In this document: one piece after another, positions 33,686 through 43,340 of the stretch
Layout: every line of letters begins with the position of its first letter
Position numbering within the stretch: position 1 is the first letter of the stretch
From: CAVVNN01 sp963838035
Lineage (GTDB): Bacteria > Actinomycetota > Thermoleophilia > Solirubrobacterales > 70-9
Assembly (NCBI GenBank): GCA_963838035.1
Contig: CAWIPM010000006.1
Span: forward strand, 124,001 to 188,000
Length of the DNA: 64,000 nt
Reading direction: 5' to 3'
Notes under the pieces: model-generated
The model's database searches: none
What the model saw: the letters and a program-made list of their open reading frames with translations, nothing else
What the model was told of the DNA's origin: nothing
Translations under genes and position numbers: made by a program

Positions 33686-34762
33686 CTAGGCCGGCGTCAG
33701 CCCGACCTTGACCACTCCCTCGCGCTGGTTGCCGAAGAGGTCGTAGGCCTCCTCGATCTGGTCGAGCGAGAAGTGGTGGGTGATCAGCGGCGAGAGGTCG
33801 AGCCGGCCGTGGCGAACCATCTCCATCAGGACTCGCATCCGCTCCTTTCCGCCCGGGCAGAGCGTGGTGAGGATCTGCTTGTCGCCGATCCCGTATACGA
33901 AGGACTCCAGCGGGACCTCCAGCTTGCCGCCGTAGACGCCGAGGCTGGAGACGATCCCGCCGGGCCGGGTCGCGTCGAGGCAGGCCTGGAAGGTCTCCTG
34001 GGTGCCGAGCGCCTCGATCGCGACGTCGACGCCGCGGCCGCCGGTGAGGCGCTTGATCGCGGCGATCGGGTCCTCCTGGGTGAAGTCGACTACCTCGTCG
34101 GCGCCCATCTTGCGGGAGAGCTCGAGGCGCCCCTCGATCCGGTCCACGCCGATCACCAGCGAGGCGCCCATCAGTCGCGCCCCGGCGGTGGCGCAGAGGC
34201 CGATCGGGCCCTGGGCGAAGACGGCGACGGTCTGGCCGATCCGCACGTTCGCGGTCTCGGCGGCGGAGATCCCGGTCGAGGCGATGTCGGCGAGCAGCAC
34301 GCACTGCTCATCGGAGAGGTCGTCGGGGATCTTCGCCAGGTTGGCCTGCGCGTAGGGGACGCGGAAGTACTCGGCCTGGGTGCCGTCGATCGCATTGCCG
34401 AGGCGCCAGGCGCCGATCATCCGCCACTCGTCCTCGTACCCGGAGCACTGCGCCTCGTTGTGGGACTGGCAGTAGAAGCAGGTGCCGCACGGTGTGATCG
34501 CGCCGACGAGGACGCGGTCGCCGACCTGATACCCCGAAACCGCCTCGCCGAGTTGGTGGATCGTGCCGACCGGCTCGTGGCCGACGATGCGGCCCTGCTC
34601 GACCGGGTACTCCTCGCGCCAGATGTGGACGTCGGTGCCGCAGATCGTCGTCAGCGAGATCTTCACGATCGCGTCGGTGACCCCGCAGGCGGGCATCGGC
34701 TTCTCCTCCAGCACGATCCGCTCGTGGCCCTCGAAGACCGCGGCCTTCATCGTCTCGGCCAT
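33686..34762 (-). CDS. Zinc-dependent alcohol dehydrogenase family protein
   Basis: The 358-residue MDR protein has catalytic zinc ligands in [10 protein letters not shown] and GHEPVG. The structural zinc lobe, normally four Cys, is seen as [16 protein letters not shown] Rossmann nucleotide-binding domain follows ([19 protein letters not shown], then the acidic VIGVDR that favours NAD). It oxidises or reduces small alcohols/aldehydes. It probably forms an operon with the downstream P-type ATPase, whose coding region begins about 30 bases after its stop, although a functional link is not obvious. It is divergent from the TreT-like gene. Confidence 0.92.
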   Translation of the reverse strand: MAETMKAAVFEGHERIVLEEKPMPACGVTDAIVKISLTTICGTDVHIWREEYPVEQGRIVGHEPVGTIHQLGEAVSGYQVGDRVLVGAITPCGTCFYCQSHNEAQCSGYEDEWRMIGAWRLGNAIDGTQAEYFRVPYAQANLAKIPDDLSDEQCVLLADIASTGISAAETANVRIGQTVAVFAQGPIGLCATAGARLMGASLVIGVDRIEGRLELSRKMGADEVVDFTQEDPIAAIKRLTGGRGVDVAIEALGTQETFQACLDATRPGGIVSSLGVYGGKLEVPLESFVYGIGDKQILTTLCPGGKERMRVLMEMVRHGRLDLSPLITHHFSLDQIEEAYDLFGNQREGVVKVGLTPA

Positions 34763-34905
34763 GTCTCGCTCCTCACCTGTGTCGCCCTTGGCTCCGTTGG
34801 GACACCGTAGGCCGGGCCGGGAGGCACGGCATCAGTAATAGCTACTGACCGGGATCGGGGTTCGGCACCGTGCCCACCGGCGTATGCCCGTCTACGCTGG
34901 AGTCC

Positions 34906-36390
34906 ATGGCAAAGCCGCAGGCCGTCCAGATCCCGCCACAGCCGCTGGACCGCTACAAGCCGCTCCTCGGGGAGGAGGACTTTGCGCCGTTCGAGCGGAT
35001 CGCGGCCGAGGCCCGACGCCACTTTGCCGGCCGTGCGATCTGGCACGTCAGCTCGACCGCGCGCGGGGGGGGTGTGGCGGAGATGCTGCGCGCCCTGCTC
35101 CCCTACGTGCGCGGCGCCGGCGTCGACACCCGCTGGATCGTGCTGCGCGAGCGACCCGAGTTCTTCACCATCACCAAGCGAGTCCACAACAACCTCCACG
35201 GCTTTCCAGGTGACGGCGGCGAGCTGGGGGGGGAGGAGCACCGGGCCTACGAGGACGCCCTGGCGGCGAGCGCCGCCGAGCTGACGGCTCCGCTTCGGGC
35301 CGGCGACGTCGTCTACCTCCACGACCCCCAGACAGCCGGTCTGGTCCCGGCGATGAAGGCGGCGGGAGTCGACGTGGTGTGGAGATGCCATATCGGAGTC
35401 GACGAGCCGAACGAGATCGTCCGCCGGGCCTGGGACTTCCTGCTGCCCTACGTCGCGCCGGCGGACGCATACGTCTTCTCCCGCCGTCAGTACGTCTGGG
35501 ACGGGCTCGACTCCGAGAAGGCCTGGGTGATGCCGCCGACGATCGACCCCTTCTGCTCGAAGAACGAGGAGCTGGGCATGGGGTCGATCGAAGCGATCCT
35601 GGGGGAAATCGGCCTCGCCCCGCGCCGGCCCGAAGTTACCCCCAGCTTCACCAGGGGCGACGGCACACCGGGGCGGGTCGAGCGCCCGGCGCTGCTGGCG
35701 CAGGAGGCGCCGGTGCCGATGGGCGCCAAGCTCGTCGTCCAGGTCTCGCGCTGGGACCGGCTCAAGGACCATCTCGGCCTGCTCGAATGCTTCGCCGCCC
35801 ACATCGACGATCCGTCTGCCCACCTCGTCCTGGCCGGCCCGGCCGATGGCACCGTCTCCGACGACCCGGAGGGCAAGGGCGTCTATGAAGAGTTGATCGC
35901 GGCTTGGCGCGCGCAACCCGATAGGGCGCGCCGCCGCATCCACCTGGCGAGCCTGCCGATGGACGACCTCGAGGAGAACGGAGCCATGGTCAACGCGCTC
36001 CAGCGACGCGCCGACGTGGTCGTGCAGAAGAGCTTCGCGGAGGGCTTCGGGATGACCGTCGCGGAGGCGATGTGGAAGGAGCGCCCGGTCGTCGCCAGCC
36101 GCGTCGGTGGGATCCAGGACCAGATAGTCGACGGCGAGTCCGGCGTGCTCCTCGACGATCCCCACGACCTCGAGGGGTTCGGGCGGGCGATCACGGAACT
36201 GCTCGACGACCCGGAGCGGGCGCGGCGCATCGGAGCCGCGGCCGGGCGCAGGGTGAAGGAGAACTACCTCGGCATCTACCGGCTGCGGGACTACGTCGGG
36301 CTGGTGGCTAGCCTCGTGCCGCCTCCAGGAGCAGACGGCGCTCCGCCGCCGCGATCAGCCGCCGTGCCCGGTCGACCGCATCGAGATTGA
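34906..36390 (+). CDS. treT: GT4 glycosyltransferase, trehalose synthase (TreT) type
   Basis: The 494-residue protein from ATG 34906 has the GT4 two-domain fold and TreT-specific N-terminus: AIWHVSSTARGGGVAEMLRA, then GVDTRWIVL, VWRCHIGVDEPNEIVRRAWD and KLVVQVSRWDRLKDH. The nucleotide-binding E-x7-E appears in KSFAEGFGMTVAEAMWKERP. TreT reversibly joins NDP-glucose and glucose to trehalose. The GH15 enzyme 4 kb downstream could degrade trehalose, which would complete a synthesis/turnover pair. ATG 34906 removes an unlikely 12-residue extension. The last 83 bases overlap the convergent PEP synthase gene. Confidence 0.82.
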   Translation: MAKPQAVQIPPQPLDRYKPLLGEEDFAPFERIAAEARRHFAGRAIWHVSSTARGGGVAEMLRALLPYVRGAGVDTRWIVLRERPEFFTITKRVHNNLHGFPGDGGELGGEEHRAYEDALAASAAELTAPLRAGDVVYLHDPQTAGLVPAMKAAGVDVVWRCHIGVDEPNEIVRRAWDFLLPYVAPADAYVFSRRQYVWDGLDSEKAWVMPPTIDPFCSKNEELGMGSIEAILGEIGLAPRRPEVTPSFTRGDGTPGRVERPALLAQEAPVPMGAKLVVQVSRWDRLKDHLGLLECFAAHIDDPSAHLVLAGPADGTVSDDPEGKGVYEELIAAWRAQPDRARRRIHLASLPMDDLEENGAMVNALQRRADVVVQKSFAEGFGMTVAEAMWKERPVVASRVGGIQDQIVDGESGVLLDDPHDLEGFGRAITELLDDPERARRIGAAAGRRVKENYLGIYRLRDYVGLVASLVPPPGADGAPPPRSAAVPGRPHRD

Positions 36391-38593
36391 CGGAGATCGC
36401 GTCGATGCCGGCCCGCACGAGGATCTCCGCGTACTCCGGGTAGACCGACGGCGCCTGCCCGCAGATCGAGGTCTGCAGGCCGAGCCGGCGGGCACGGCTG
36501 AGCAGCTCGCCGATGTATTCGGTGACCGCGAGGTCCCGCTCGTCGAAGATCTCGGCGACGAGCTCGGAGTCGCGGTCGGCTCCGAGGACGAGCTGGGTGA
36601 GGTCGTTGGAGCCGATCGAGATGCCGGCGATGCCGAGGTCCGCGTAGCGCTCCAGATGAAAGAGCACGGAAGGCACCTCTGCCATCACCCAGAGCTCGAA
36701 GCCCGGTCTCGCGAGCAGGCCGGCCGCCTCGATCTGCTCGACGCAGGCGACCACCTCGCGCGGCGTGCGCACGAAGGGCAGCATCACGTGGAAGTTGTGG
36801 TGTCCGGCGTCCCAGACCCGGCCGATCGCCTCCAGCTCCAGGGCCAGCAGGTCCGGCTCCAGCATGTAGCGGAGCGCTCCGCGGAAGCCGATCATCGGGT
36901 TGGACTCCTGCGGCTCGAAGCGGTCGCCGCCCTCGAGGCCGCGGAACTCGTTGGTGCGGAAGTCGATCGTGCGGTAGGTGATCGGGCGGGGGGCCAGGGC
37001 GGAGGCGAACTCGGTCAGCGGCGCCGCCATCCGCTCGACGAACCGCTCGCCTTCGCCGCGCTCCATCAGCGCCCGCGGGTGCACTCCGTCGAGTGCCTCG
37101 ACCACCATCAGCTCGGCCCGCAGCAGGCCGACGCCGTCGATGTCGAGGCCGGCTATGCGCTCGAGCTGGGACGGCTCGGAGAGGTTGACGAGAACCTTCG
37201 TCCCGGTGACCGGGGCCGCCGCTGTGCCCGAAGCGGGGGCCGCGGCGGGGGTGACGGAGGCTGCGCTGGCGCCCTCGGTGACGACGCCGTCGGTCGCGTC
37301 GACGGTGACGACCTCGCCGTCGCGCAGCACCTTGGTCGCCTCGGCCGTTCCGACCACGCAGGGGATGCCCAGCTCGCGGGAGACGATCGCCGCGTGGCAG
37401 GTCATCCCGCCGGAGTCGGTGACGATCGCGGCGGCCTTGCGCATCAGCGGGACCCAGTCGGGCGCAGTCATGTGGGTGACGAGGATCTCGCCCTCGGCGA
37501 GGGCGCCGGCGCCATCGAGCTCGGCGACGACGCGCACCGGCCCGTCGGCGGCGCCCGGCGCTGCCCCGAGCCCGCGGACCAGCTCCTTGCCGCGGTGATT
37601 GCCGGAGGGCGGCGCGAGGCTCTCGCCGCCTGAGGAGGTGACCGGGCGCGACTGCAGCATCCAGACGGCGCCGTCTGCGTCGAACGCCCACTCGGTGTCC
37701 TGCGGAGACCCGTAATGAGCCTCGATCCGCGAACCCAGCTCGGCGACCTGCCGCACCTCGTCGTCGCTGAGCACCGGCTGCTCGGCCTCGTCCCTGCTCA
37801 GCTCGCGGGTCGCCGTGCCTCCCCCGGCCAGCGCCTCGATGGTCAGCTCCTTGCGCCGCACTTCACGCCGCTGTATCGCCAGGCTGCCCTTGGTGACGAC
37901 GTAGCGGTCGGGGGACACGGAGCCCGAGACGACCGACTCGCCCAGGCCGAAGGCGCCCTCGATGATCAGGCGATCGGTTGCCCCGGAGGCCGGGTCGATG
38001 GTGAACATCACGCCGGCGCGGGTCGACTCGATCTGTCGCTGGACGACGATCGCGATGTCCATGTCGGCCTGCCCGAAGCCGCGCTTCGCCCGGTAGTAGA
38101 CGGTGCGCGCGCCGAACAGCGAGGACCAGCAACGGCGGACGGCGTCGAGAACCTCGTCGGCGCCGCGGACGTTCAGCAGCGTCTCGTTCATGCCGGCGAA
38201 GGAGGCCGACTCGGTGTCCTCGGCGGTGGCCGAGGAGCGCACCGCGACCGCGACCCCGGTCTCCTCGCCCTCCAACCGGTGATAGGCCTCGGCGATCGCG
38301 CGCGCCAGCCAGTCGGGCACGGGCTCGGCCTCGATCGTCGCCCGAACCTCCTTCGCAGCGCTCTCCAGTGCCGCTGTGTCCTCGATGTCGATGGTCGAGA
38401 GCCGCTTCTCGATCCGCTCCCGCAGCCCGGTGCCATCGCAGAACGCGGCGTAGGCGGGGGCGCCGATCGCGAAGCCGGGGGGGACGGGGAAGCCGGCAGC
38501 GATCAGCTCGCCCAGGTTGGCGCCCTTGCCGCCGGCGTAGCCGACGTCAGCCCGCGAGAGCTGGTTGAGATCTCGTACCGCGTCCTCCGCCAT
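36308..38593 (-). CDS. ppsA: Phosphoenolpyruvate synthase (PpsA family)
   Basis: The 761-residue enzyme starts DLNQLSRADVGYAGGKGANL, the ATP-grasp N-terminal domain. The swivelling phosphohistidine domain has the active His in GGMTCHAAIVSREL, and the C-terminal PEP/pyruvate TIM barrel has FRTNEFRGLEGG and the end motif SICGQAPSVYPEYAE. It makes PEP from pyruvate and ATP, feeding gluconeogenesis. ATG 38593 was chosen because sequence beyond it is antisense-like. It is a little shorter than E. coli PpsA and has an unusual Ala/Pro linker (SAASVTPAAAPASGTAAAP) after the His domain. Confidence 0.9.
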   Translation of the reverse strand: MAEDAVRDLNQLSRADVGYAGGKGANLGELIAAGFPVPPGFAIGAPAYAAFCDGTGLRERIEKRLSTIDIEDTAALESAAKEVRATIEAEPVPDWLARAIAEAYHRLEGEETGVAVAVRSSATAEDTESASFAGMNETLLNVRGADEVLDAVRRCWSSLFGARTVYYRAKRGFGQADMDIAIVVQRQIESTRAGVMFTIDPASGATDRLIIEGAFGLGESVVSGSVSPDRYVVTKGSLAIQRREVRRKELTIEALAGGGTATRELSRDEAEQPVLSDDEVRQVAELGSRIEAHYGSPQDTEWAFDADGAVWMLQSRPVTSSGGESLAPPSGNHRGKELVRGLGAAPGAADGPVRVVAELDGAGALAEGEILVTHMTAPDWVPLMRKAAAIVTDSGGMTCHAAIVSRELGIPCVVGTAEATKVLRDGEVVTVDATDGVVTEGASAASVTPAAAPASGTAAAPVTGTKVLVNLSEPSQLERIAGLDIDGVGLLRAELMVVEALDGVHPRALMERGEGERFVERMAAPLTEFASALAPRPITYRTIDFRTNEFRGLEGGDRFEPQESNPMIGFRGALRYMLEPDLLALELEAIGRVWDAGHHNFHVMLPFVRTPREVVACVEQIEAAGLLARPGFELWVMAEVPSVLFHLERYADLGIAGISIGSNDLTQLVLGADRDSELVAEIFDERDLAVTEYIGELLSRARRLGLQTSICGQAPSVYPEYAEILVRAGIDAISVNLDAVDRARRLIAAAERRLLLEAARG

Positions 38594-38681
38594 GCATACG
38601 GACCCTACGGCCGGGTGGTTCGCCCGGCATCCGGGGCGGGCACGGCTTGGCCGTGCGGCGAAGTACGGATGCGGCCGGTGC

Positions 38682-39302
38682 CTAGGCCTCGCGGCCGCCC
38701 ACCAGCACTCGATTCTCCGGCCGGGGAGCCCCGGGCCTCTCCGCCGGGGGCGCCTCCCGCGAGGCGGCGATGCGGGCCGCCAGCAGGATCGCGGCCGGGG
38801 CGGTGGTCGCGGCCAGCAGGGCCAGGAACCAGAGCTGACCGGCATCGGTGCCCGCCCCCAGCGTGTGGACTATCCCGAGCACCCAGAAGGCAGCGGTGAA
38901 GCGGTGCAGGCTGCGCCAGCGCGATTGCCCGACCCAGCTGCGGGCGTAGTAGGAGAGGCCGAGCGCCGCCAGCCCCCAGCCAGCGACGATCCCGACTCCG
39001 GTCCACATCGGCCGGTAGCCCCCGGTGAAGGGGACTGAGATGTCGAGCAGGGTGGGGTGGAGGAAGTGGTCCCCGAGCAGGGCCGCCCCGTGGACGGCGA
39101 TCGCGACGATTGTGGCCATGGAGAGCGCCTCGTGCAGTGCCTTGGAGTCCCCGCCGAACCCCCGGAGGCGGCCGCCTCGCGCACCGATCAGGAGGCCGGC
39201 GCAGACCGCGGCGCTGGAGAGGACGAGGGCGGCCGCGCCGGCGGCGCGGCTGGTGACCCAGAAGATGTGGGGGCCGACGGAGGCCGCCGTCGCGAGGCTC
39301 AT
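38682..39302 (-). CDS. Ferric-reductase-like transmembrane protein
   Basis: The 206-residue protein has five or six hydrophobic helices. His pairs that suit heme b binding occur as KALHEALSMATIVAIAVHGAA and LHRFTAAFWVLGIVHTLGAG. This is the ferric reductase/YedZ-like transmembrane domain without flavin or NAD domains. It likely passes electrons across the membrane. Its start overlaps by four bases the stop of the acidic-repeat membrane protein gene, so the two are translationally coupled. Confidence 0.8.
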   Translation of the reverse strand: MSLATAASVGPHIFWVTSRAAGAAALVLSSAAVCAGLLIGARGGRLRGFGGDSKALHEALSMATIVAIAVHGAALLGDHFLHPTLLDISVPFTGGYRPMWTGVGIVAGWGLAALGLSYYARSWVGQSRWRSLHRFTAAFWVLGIVHTLGAGTDAGQLWFLALLAATTAPAAILLAARIAASREAPPAERPGAPRPENRVLVGGREA

Positions 39303-39709
39303 GACGACGCGGTGACGACCGGCGCTTCCGGCGTGGGTTCCGGTTCGAATTCGACTTCCGGTTCAGGTTCGACTTCCCTTTCTTCTTCCGGTTCGAATTC
39401 GACTTCCGGTTCCCGTTCGGCTTCTAGTTCGGTTTCGAGCGCCGGTTCGGCCTCGGCTTCGGGTTCCACCGCGGCCGTCACCGGCGCCGCGGTGCGGTGC
39501 TTGGCGGCAAGATGGGAGCTACGGCTGAGGGCGGGGTCGTTGCCGGTGACGAGTTGGCCGAAGACGATCGCCCAGAGGACGGCGAACAGCGCCAGGGAGC
39601 CACGGATCGTGCGACGCCTGATCGTCTGCGCCCGCAGCCGCTTCGAGCGGACCTTGGCACGGGCGAGCCCCTTCGCCTCGAGTTTATGGAGGTGATCCAT
39701 GCGCGCCAT
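39299..39709 (-). CDS. Membrane-anchored protein with Glu/Pro repeat tail
   Basis: The N-terminus is basic (MDHLHKLEAKGLARAKVRSK), one membrane helix follows (GSLALFAVLWAIVFGQLV), then a 60-residue extracytoplasmic tail built from Glu-Pro/Glu-Val repeats (EFEPEEEREVEPEPEVEFEP). At DNA level this is a tandem array around TTCGAATTCGACTTCCGGTT. ATG 39709 (MARMDHLH) or 39700 is more likely than 39727. The tail could bind metal ions or act as a spacer for the coupled heme-type membrane protein; this is inference. Confidence 0.6.
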   Translation of the reverse strand: MARMDHLHKLEAKGLARAKVRSKRLRAQTIRRRTIRGSLALFAVLWAIVFGQLVTGNDPALSRSSHLAAKHRTAAPVTAAVEPEAEAEPALETELEAEREPEVEFEPEEEREVEPEPEVEFEPEPTPEAPVVTASS

Positions 39710-39830
39710 GCTGCAGTCGTTCCCCAAAGGACGGGCGAATGCCTGCTTAGAAAGCTCTTATCCCGTGCCTAAGAGAACTCTCGCGTTCGCTTTAGACCTC
39801 GGTAAGCGGCTCGGCCGAGCATCGGCCGCG

Positions 39831-40475
39831 ATGCCGGTCGAACTCCAAGAGCGCGTCACGGCGGAGCAGCCGAGCCCGCAGCGCGCCCGCAGCGGCGGCC
39901 CGCTCGGCAACGAGCGGCTCACGGCGGCCACCGCGGCCCTGCTGCTCGTGCTTCTCGCGATCGAGGGGGCGACCGTCCTCTCCGTCGGCTCGCTGATCTG
40001 GGTCCACGTCTTCGTCGGCATGCTGCTGATCCCCCCGGTGCTGCTGAAGCTCGGCACAACCGGCTACCGCTTCGCGCGCTACTACACGGGCACTCGCTCC
40101 TATGTGGTCAAGGGGCCGCCTCCGCTGATCCTGCGCTTGCTGGCGCCAGGGGTGGTCCTGACCAGCGTCGCGCTATTCGCGACCGGCGTCGCGGTCCTTC
40201 TTCAGGGCCCGCCCGGCGGGCTCCTCAAGACCGCGCACAAGGCGAGCTTCATCCTCTGGTTCGGCTTCATGGCGATCCATGTGCTTGGCCACGTCCTCGA
40301 GGTCCCCAAGGCGGCGCTGCCCGATTGGCGTCGCCACGGCGGGCGCGAGGCGGCGGTGGCCGGAGCGGGAGCGCGCCAGCTCGTCCTGCTGGGCTCGCTA
40401 GCCGCCGGGCTCGCCTTCGCCGCGCTGACGATCTCGCTCGCCGACCCGTGGATCTCCGCCGGGGTCGGCGGGTAG
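39831..40475 (+). CDS. Four-helix membrane protein, cytochrome b-like
   Basis: From ATG 39831 the 214-residue protein has four main hydrophobic helices. His residues are spaced as in b-type cytochromes: SLIWVHVFVGMLLIPPVLLK, KTAHKASFILWFGFMAIHVL and GHVLEVPK. DUF4405/cytochrome b561-type membrane proteins have such patterns. The longer frame to 39699 lacks support. It is divergent from the acidic-tail/ferric-reductase pair, suggesting a shared redox role, with an inverted repeat CTCTTA/TAAGAG (39755–39775) between them. Confidence 0.65.
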   Translation: MPVELQERVTAEQPSPQRARSGGPLGNERLTAATAALLLVLLAIEGATVLSVGSLIWVHVFVGMLLIPPVLLKLGTTGYRFARYYTGTRSYVVKGPPPLILRLLAPGVVLTSVALFATGVAVLLQGPPGGLLKTAHKASFILWFGFMAIHVLGHVLEVPKAALPDWRRHGGREAAVAGAGARQLVLLGSLAAGLAFAALTISLADPWISAGVGG

Positions 40476-40497
40476 GCCCCGCCTGCAGGCGGATCCT

Positions 40498-42390
40498 TCA
40501 GGAGCCCTCGCGCACGCCGCCCATCTCGGTGAAGACGGCGGTCACGCCCTCCTCGTCGCGCTGCTCGTCGGCGATCACGTGGGTAACGGCGTTGATCAGC
40601 GCCAGGTGGGTGAAGGCCTGCGGGAAGTTGCCGAGGTGGCGGCCGCTCTCGGCCTCCATCTCCTCGGCATAGAGGTCCAGCCACCCGGCCGCCTCCAGCA
40701 GTCGCTCGCAAAGCGCCCGCGCCCGCGCCGGCTCGCCGATCTCCGATAGGGCCGAGACCAGCCAGAAGGAGCAGATCAGGAAGGTGCCCTCCTTGCCGCT
40801 GAGCCCGTCGTCGGTCTCATGGACCTTGTAGCGAAGGACGAGGCCGTGCTCGGTCAGCTCCTCGGCGATCGCTTCGACGGTGGCGCGAATGCGCGGGTCG
40901 TCGGGGGGGAGTAGGCGCAGCAATGGGATCAGCAGCAGGGAGGCGTCGAGGGCGTCGGTGTCGTAGTGCTGGCGGAAGACCCCGTCGCGCACCCCCCGCT
41001 CGAGGATCTCCTCGCGGAACCGCTCCGCCGTCCCCTCCCATTCCTCGGCGATGTCGTCGATCCCGACGGCGCGGGCGAGGCGGGCGCCGCGGTTGACGGC
41101 GACCCAGATCATCAGCTTCGAGGAGACGTAGTGCTGGGGAGCGCCGCGCGACTCCCAGATGCCCTGGTCGGGGTGGGGCCAGGCATCGATCGCGGCTTCG
41201 ACCTGGTAGCGGATCAGTTTGCGGTCGGCGGGAGTCCCGGCTCCCCGCAGCGCCTTTTCGTGCAGGTAGATCGAGTCGAGCAGCGCCCCCCAGACGTCGT
41301 TCTGGCGCTGGTCGTAGGCGCCGTTGCCGACCCGCACCGGCTTCGACCCTTCGTAGCCGCCGAGGTGGTCGAGCGTGCTCTCGGCCAACTCCTTCTCACC
41401 GCCGATCCCGTACATGATCTGCAGGTCGGGGTTCTCGCGGCAGACCCCGACGATGAAGCGCATGAAGTCGCGCGCCTCCTGGTCGAAGCCGAGCGTGTGC
41501 AGCGCCCAGAGGCTGAAGGTCGAGTCGCGGATCCAGCTGAAGCGGTAGTCCCAGTTGCGCTCGCCGCCGGGCGTCTCCGGCAGCGAGGTGGTCGGGGCGG
41601 CGAGGATCGCCCCGGTCGGCGCGTAGGTGAGCCCCTTCAGCACCAGCGCCGAGCGCTGCAGGTGGATGCGCCAGGGGTGGTCTGGAAAGTCGCCGTCGCG
41701 CAGCCAGCTTCGCCAGAAGTCTTTGGTCGACTCGAGGCGCTCCAGCGCCTCGGGGGCGCTGCGCGGCCCGCCCAGCTCACCGTCGCTCCAGGAGACCGCG
41801 CAGAAGCCGCTCTCGCCCTCGCGCAGGCGCATCCGACCGCGGGCGGCTCCGCCTTCCAGCGTCAGCTCCATGTCGCTGGTCAGCTGCAGCTCGATTCCTT
41901 CGCCCTTCGCCACCCCCTCGCCCAGTTCGCCTCCGCTCCAGACGGCGTCCCCCAGGCCGTAGTCGAAGCGCGGCAGGCACTCCATCTCCATCTCCACCTC
42001 GCCGTCGACGCAGGTCATCGTCCGCAGCAGCGAGTGGTCGGTGTCGTGGGCGGTATCGGGGCGGGAGCCGGGCCCAGCCAGCTCGGCCCACTCGCCGATC
42101 GTCAGTGCGTCGTGGACGACTACCCAGCCTGTGTCGGTCACCCAGGTCGTCTCGACGATCAGGGTGCCCGGCTCGTAGCGGCGGCTGATCGGGACCACGA
42201 CGCCGCGCGGCGCGACCTTGAAATGGCCGGCGCCGCGGTCGAGCAGCGCGGCGAAGGTGCTGGGGGAGTCGAAGCGCGGCAGGCAGAGCCACTCGACCGA
42301 GCCCGAGTAGGAGACCAGCGCGCTGGTGTGGCAGTCGGAGAGGAAGCCGTAGCTGCCGATCGGCGGAAAGCGTTCGTTCGGCGTGGTCAC
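40498..42390 (-). CDS. Glycoside hydrolase family 15 protein (glucoamylase/trehalase-like)
   Basis: The 630-residue protein has an N-terminal beta-sandwich (IGSYGFLSDCHTSALVSYSG, then VEWLCLPRFDSPSTFAALLD) and a (alpha/alpha)6 barrel. The barrel shows NWDYRFSWIRDSTFSLWALH, with acid residues near WIRD, and a second block with the catalytic-base Glu near GTFLICSFWL. The domain order matches actinobacterial GH15 trehalases such as Rv2402. Substrate cannot be fixed from sequence, but the nearby TreT-like gene makes trehalose plausible. It is transcribed divergently from ctaG-like, with 26 bases between starts. Confidence 0.88.
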   Translation of the reverse strand: MTTPNERFPPIGSYGFLSDCHTSALVSYSGSVEWLCLPRFDSPSTFAALLDRGAGHFKVAPRGVVVPISRRYEPGTLIVETTWVTDTGWVVVHDALTIGEWAELAGPGSRPDTAHDTDHSLLRTMTCVDGEVEMEMECLPRFDYGLGDAVWSGGELGEGVAKGEGIELQLTSDMELTLEGGAARGRMRLREGESGFCAVSWSDGELGGPRSAPEALERLESTKDFWRSWLRDGDFPDHPWRIHLQRSALVLKGLTYAPTGAILAAPTTSLPETPGGERNWDYRFSWIRDSTFSLWALHTLGFDQEARDFMRFIVGVCRENPDLQIMYGIGGEKELAESTLDHLGGYEGSKPVRVGNGAYDQRQNDVWGALLDSIYLHEKALRGAGTPADRKLIRYQVEAAIDAWPHPDQGIWESRGAPQHYVSSKLMIWVAVNRGARLARAVGIDDIAEEWEGTAERFREEILERGVRDGVFRQHYDTDALDASLLLIPLLRLLPPDDPRIRATVEAIAEELTEHGLVLRYKVHETDDGLSGKEGTFLICSFWLVSALSEIGEPARARALCERLLEAAGWLDLYAEEMEAESGRHLGNFPQAFTHLALINAVTHVIADEQRDEEGVTAVFTEMGGVREGS

Positions 42391-42416
42391 GGCAGGGTCA
42401 AGCTAGCATCGCCAGG

Positions 42417-43340
42417 GTGACGCTCCCGATCGCCCATGTGGCCGGCGTCTTCGCGCCGCTCGAGATCGCGCCGCTGATCGTCGCCGCGGCGCTTTACGCG
42501 AAGCGCAGCTCGACCCTGGCCTCTCGCGGTCGCCCCGTGCCCCTCTGGCGGCGCCTCTGCTTCGCCTCCGGCCTGCTGACGATTGCCGTGGCGCTGGTCT
42601 CGCCGATCGGCCACATCTCCGAGGAGCTGGTGATCGCCCACATGGTCGAGCACCTGCTGCTCGGGGACATCGCGGCTCTGCTGCTGGTGCTCGGCCTGAC
42701 CGGCCCGCTGCTGCAGCCGATCCTCGCGATCGGCTTCTTCGACCGCCTCCGCATCCTCGCCCACCCCGCCGTCGCCCTGCCGCTGTGGGCGTTCAACCTC
42801 TTCCTCTGGCACACCCCGCCGCTGTATGACGCCGCCTACGGAACGGCGCCGGTCCACGCTCTCGAGCACACGACCTTCATCTTCTTCGGCTGCATGATGT
42901 GGATGCCGGTCTTCGGGCCGCTGCCCAAGCCGCAGTGGTTTACGGCCCCCTGGAAGGTCGGCTACGTGATCGCCGTGCGCTTCACCGGGGCGATCCTCGG
43001 CAACGTCCTGATGTGGTCGGGGACGGTGCTCTACACGATCTACGCGCCCGGCGAGCGCTACTGGGGGATCTCGCCGCTCGCCGACCAGAGCACGGCCGGC
43101 GTGATCATGATGGTCGAGGGGACGTTCCTCGCCCTCGGCGTGCTCTCCTGGGTCTTCTTCGAGGCGGCGCGCGAGGGGATGGAGAAGCAGCGGCTGCTGG
43201 ACCTGGCGCTGGCCCGCGGCGTCGAGCTCGACGAGGAGAGGGCACAGCGGGCGGTCGCGGCCGGGCAGGGGGCACTGCTCGAGGAGCGGATTCTCAGCGG
43301 CGAGCCGGCGCCGGGGGCGCGCAGTGTCGTTGCCGGATAG
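42417..43340 (+). CDS. CtaG-like cytochrome c oxidase assembly protein
   Basis: The 307-residue integral membrane protein has about seven helices and the caa3_CtaG signatures: EELVIAHMVEHLLLGDIAALL, PLWAFNLFLWHTPPLYDAAY and HALEHTTFIFFGCMMWMPVF. The conserved His residues probably handle copper. The family helps insert CuB into heme-copper oxidases. It starts with GTG 42417. A small ORF begins inside its 3' end and leads to tig. Confidence 0.85.
   Translation: MTLPIAHVAGVFAPLEIAPLIVAAALYAKRSSTLASRGRPVPLWRRLCFASGLLTIAVALVSPIGHISEELVIAHMVEHLLLGDIAALLLVLGLTGPLLQPILAIGFFDRLRILAHPAVALPLWAFNLFLWHTPPLYDAAYGTAPVHALEHTTFIFFGCMMWMPVFGPLPKPQWFTAPWKVGYVIAVRFTGAILGNVLMWSGTVLYTIYAPGERYWGISPLADQSTAGVIMMVEGTFLALGVLSWVFFEAAREGMEKQRLLDLALARGVELDEERAQRAVAAGQGALLEERILSGEPAPGARSVVAG

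Noticed and set aside
31257..33689. 810-codon plus-strand open frame
   Set aside because: It is entirely antisense to the P-type ATPase, which has all family motifs; high GC makes long antisense frames common.
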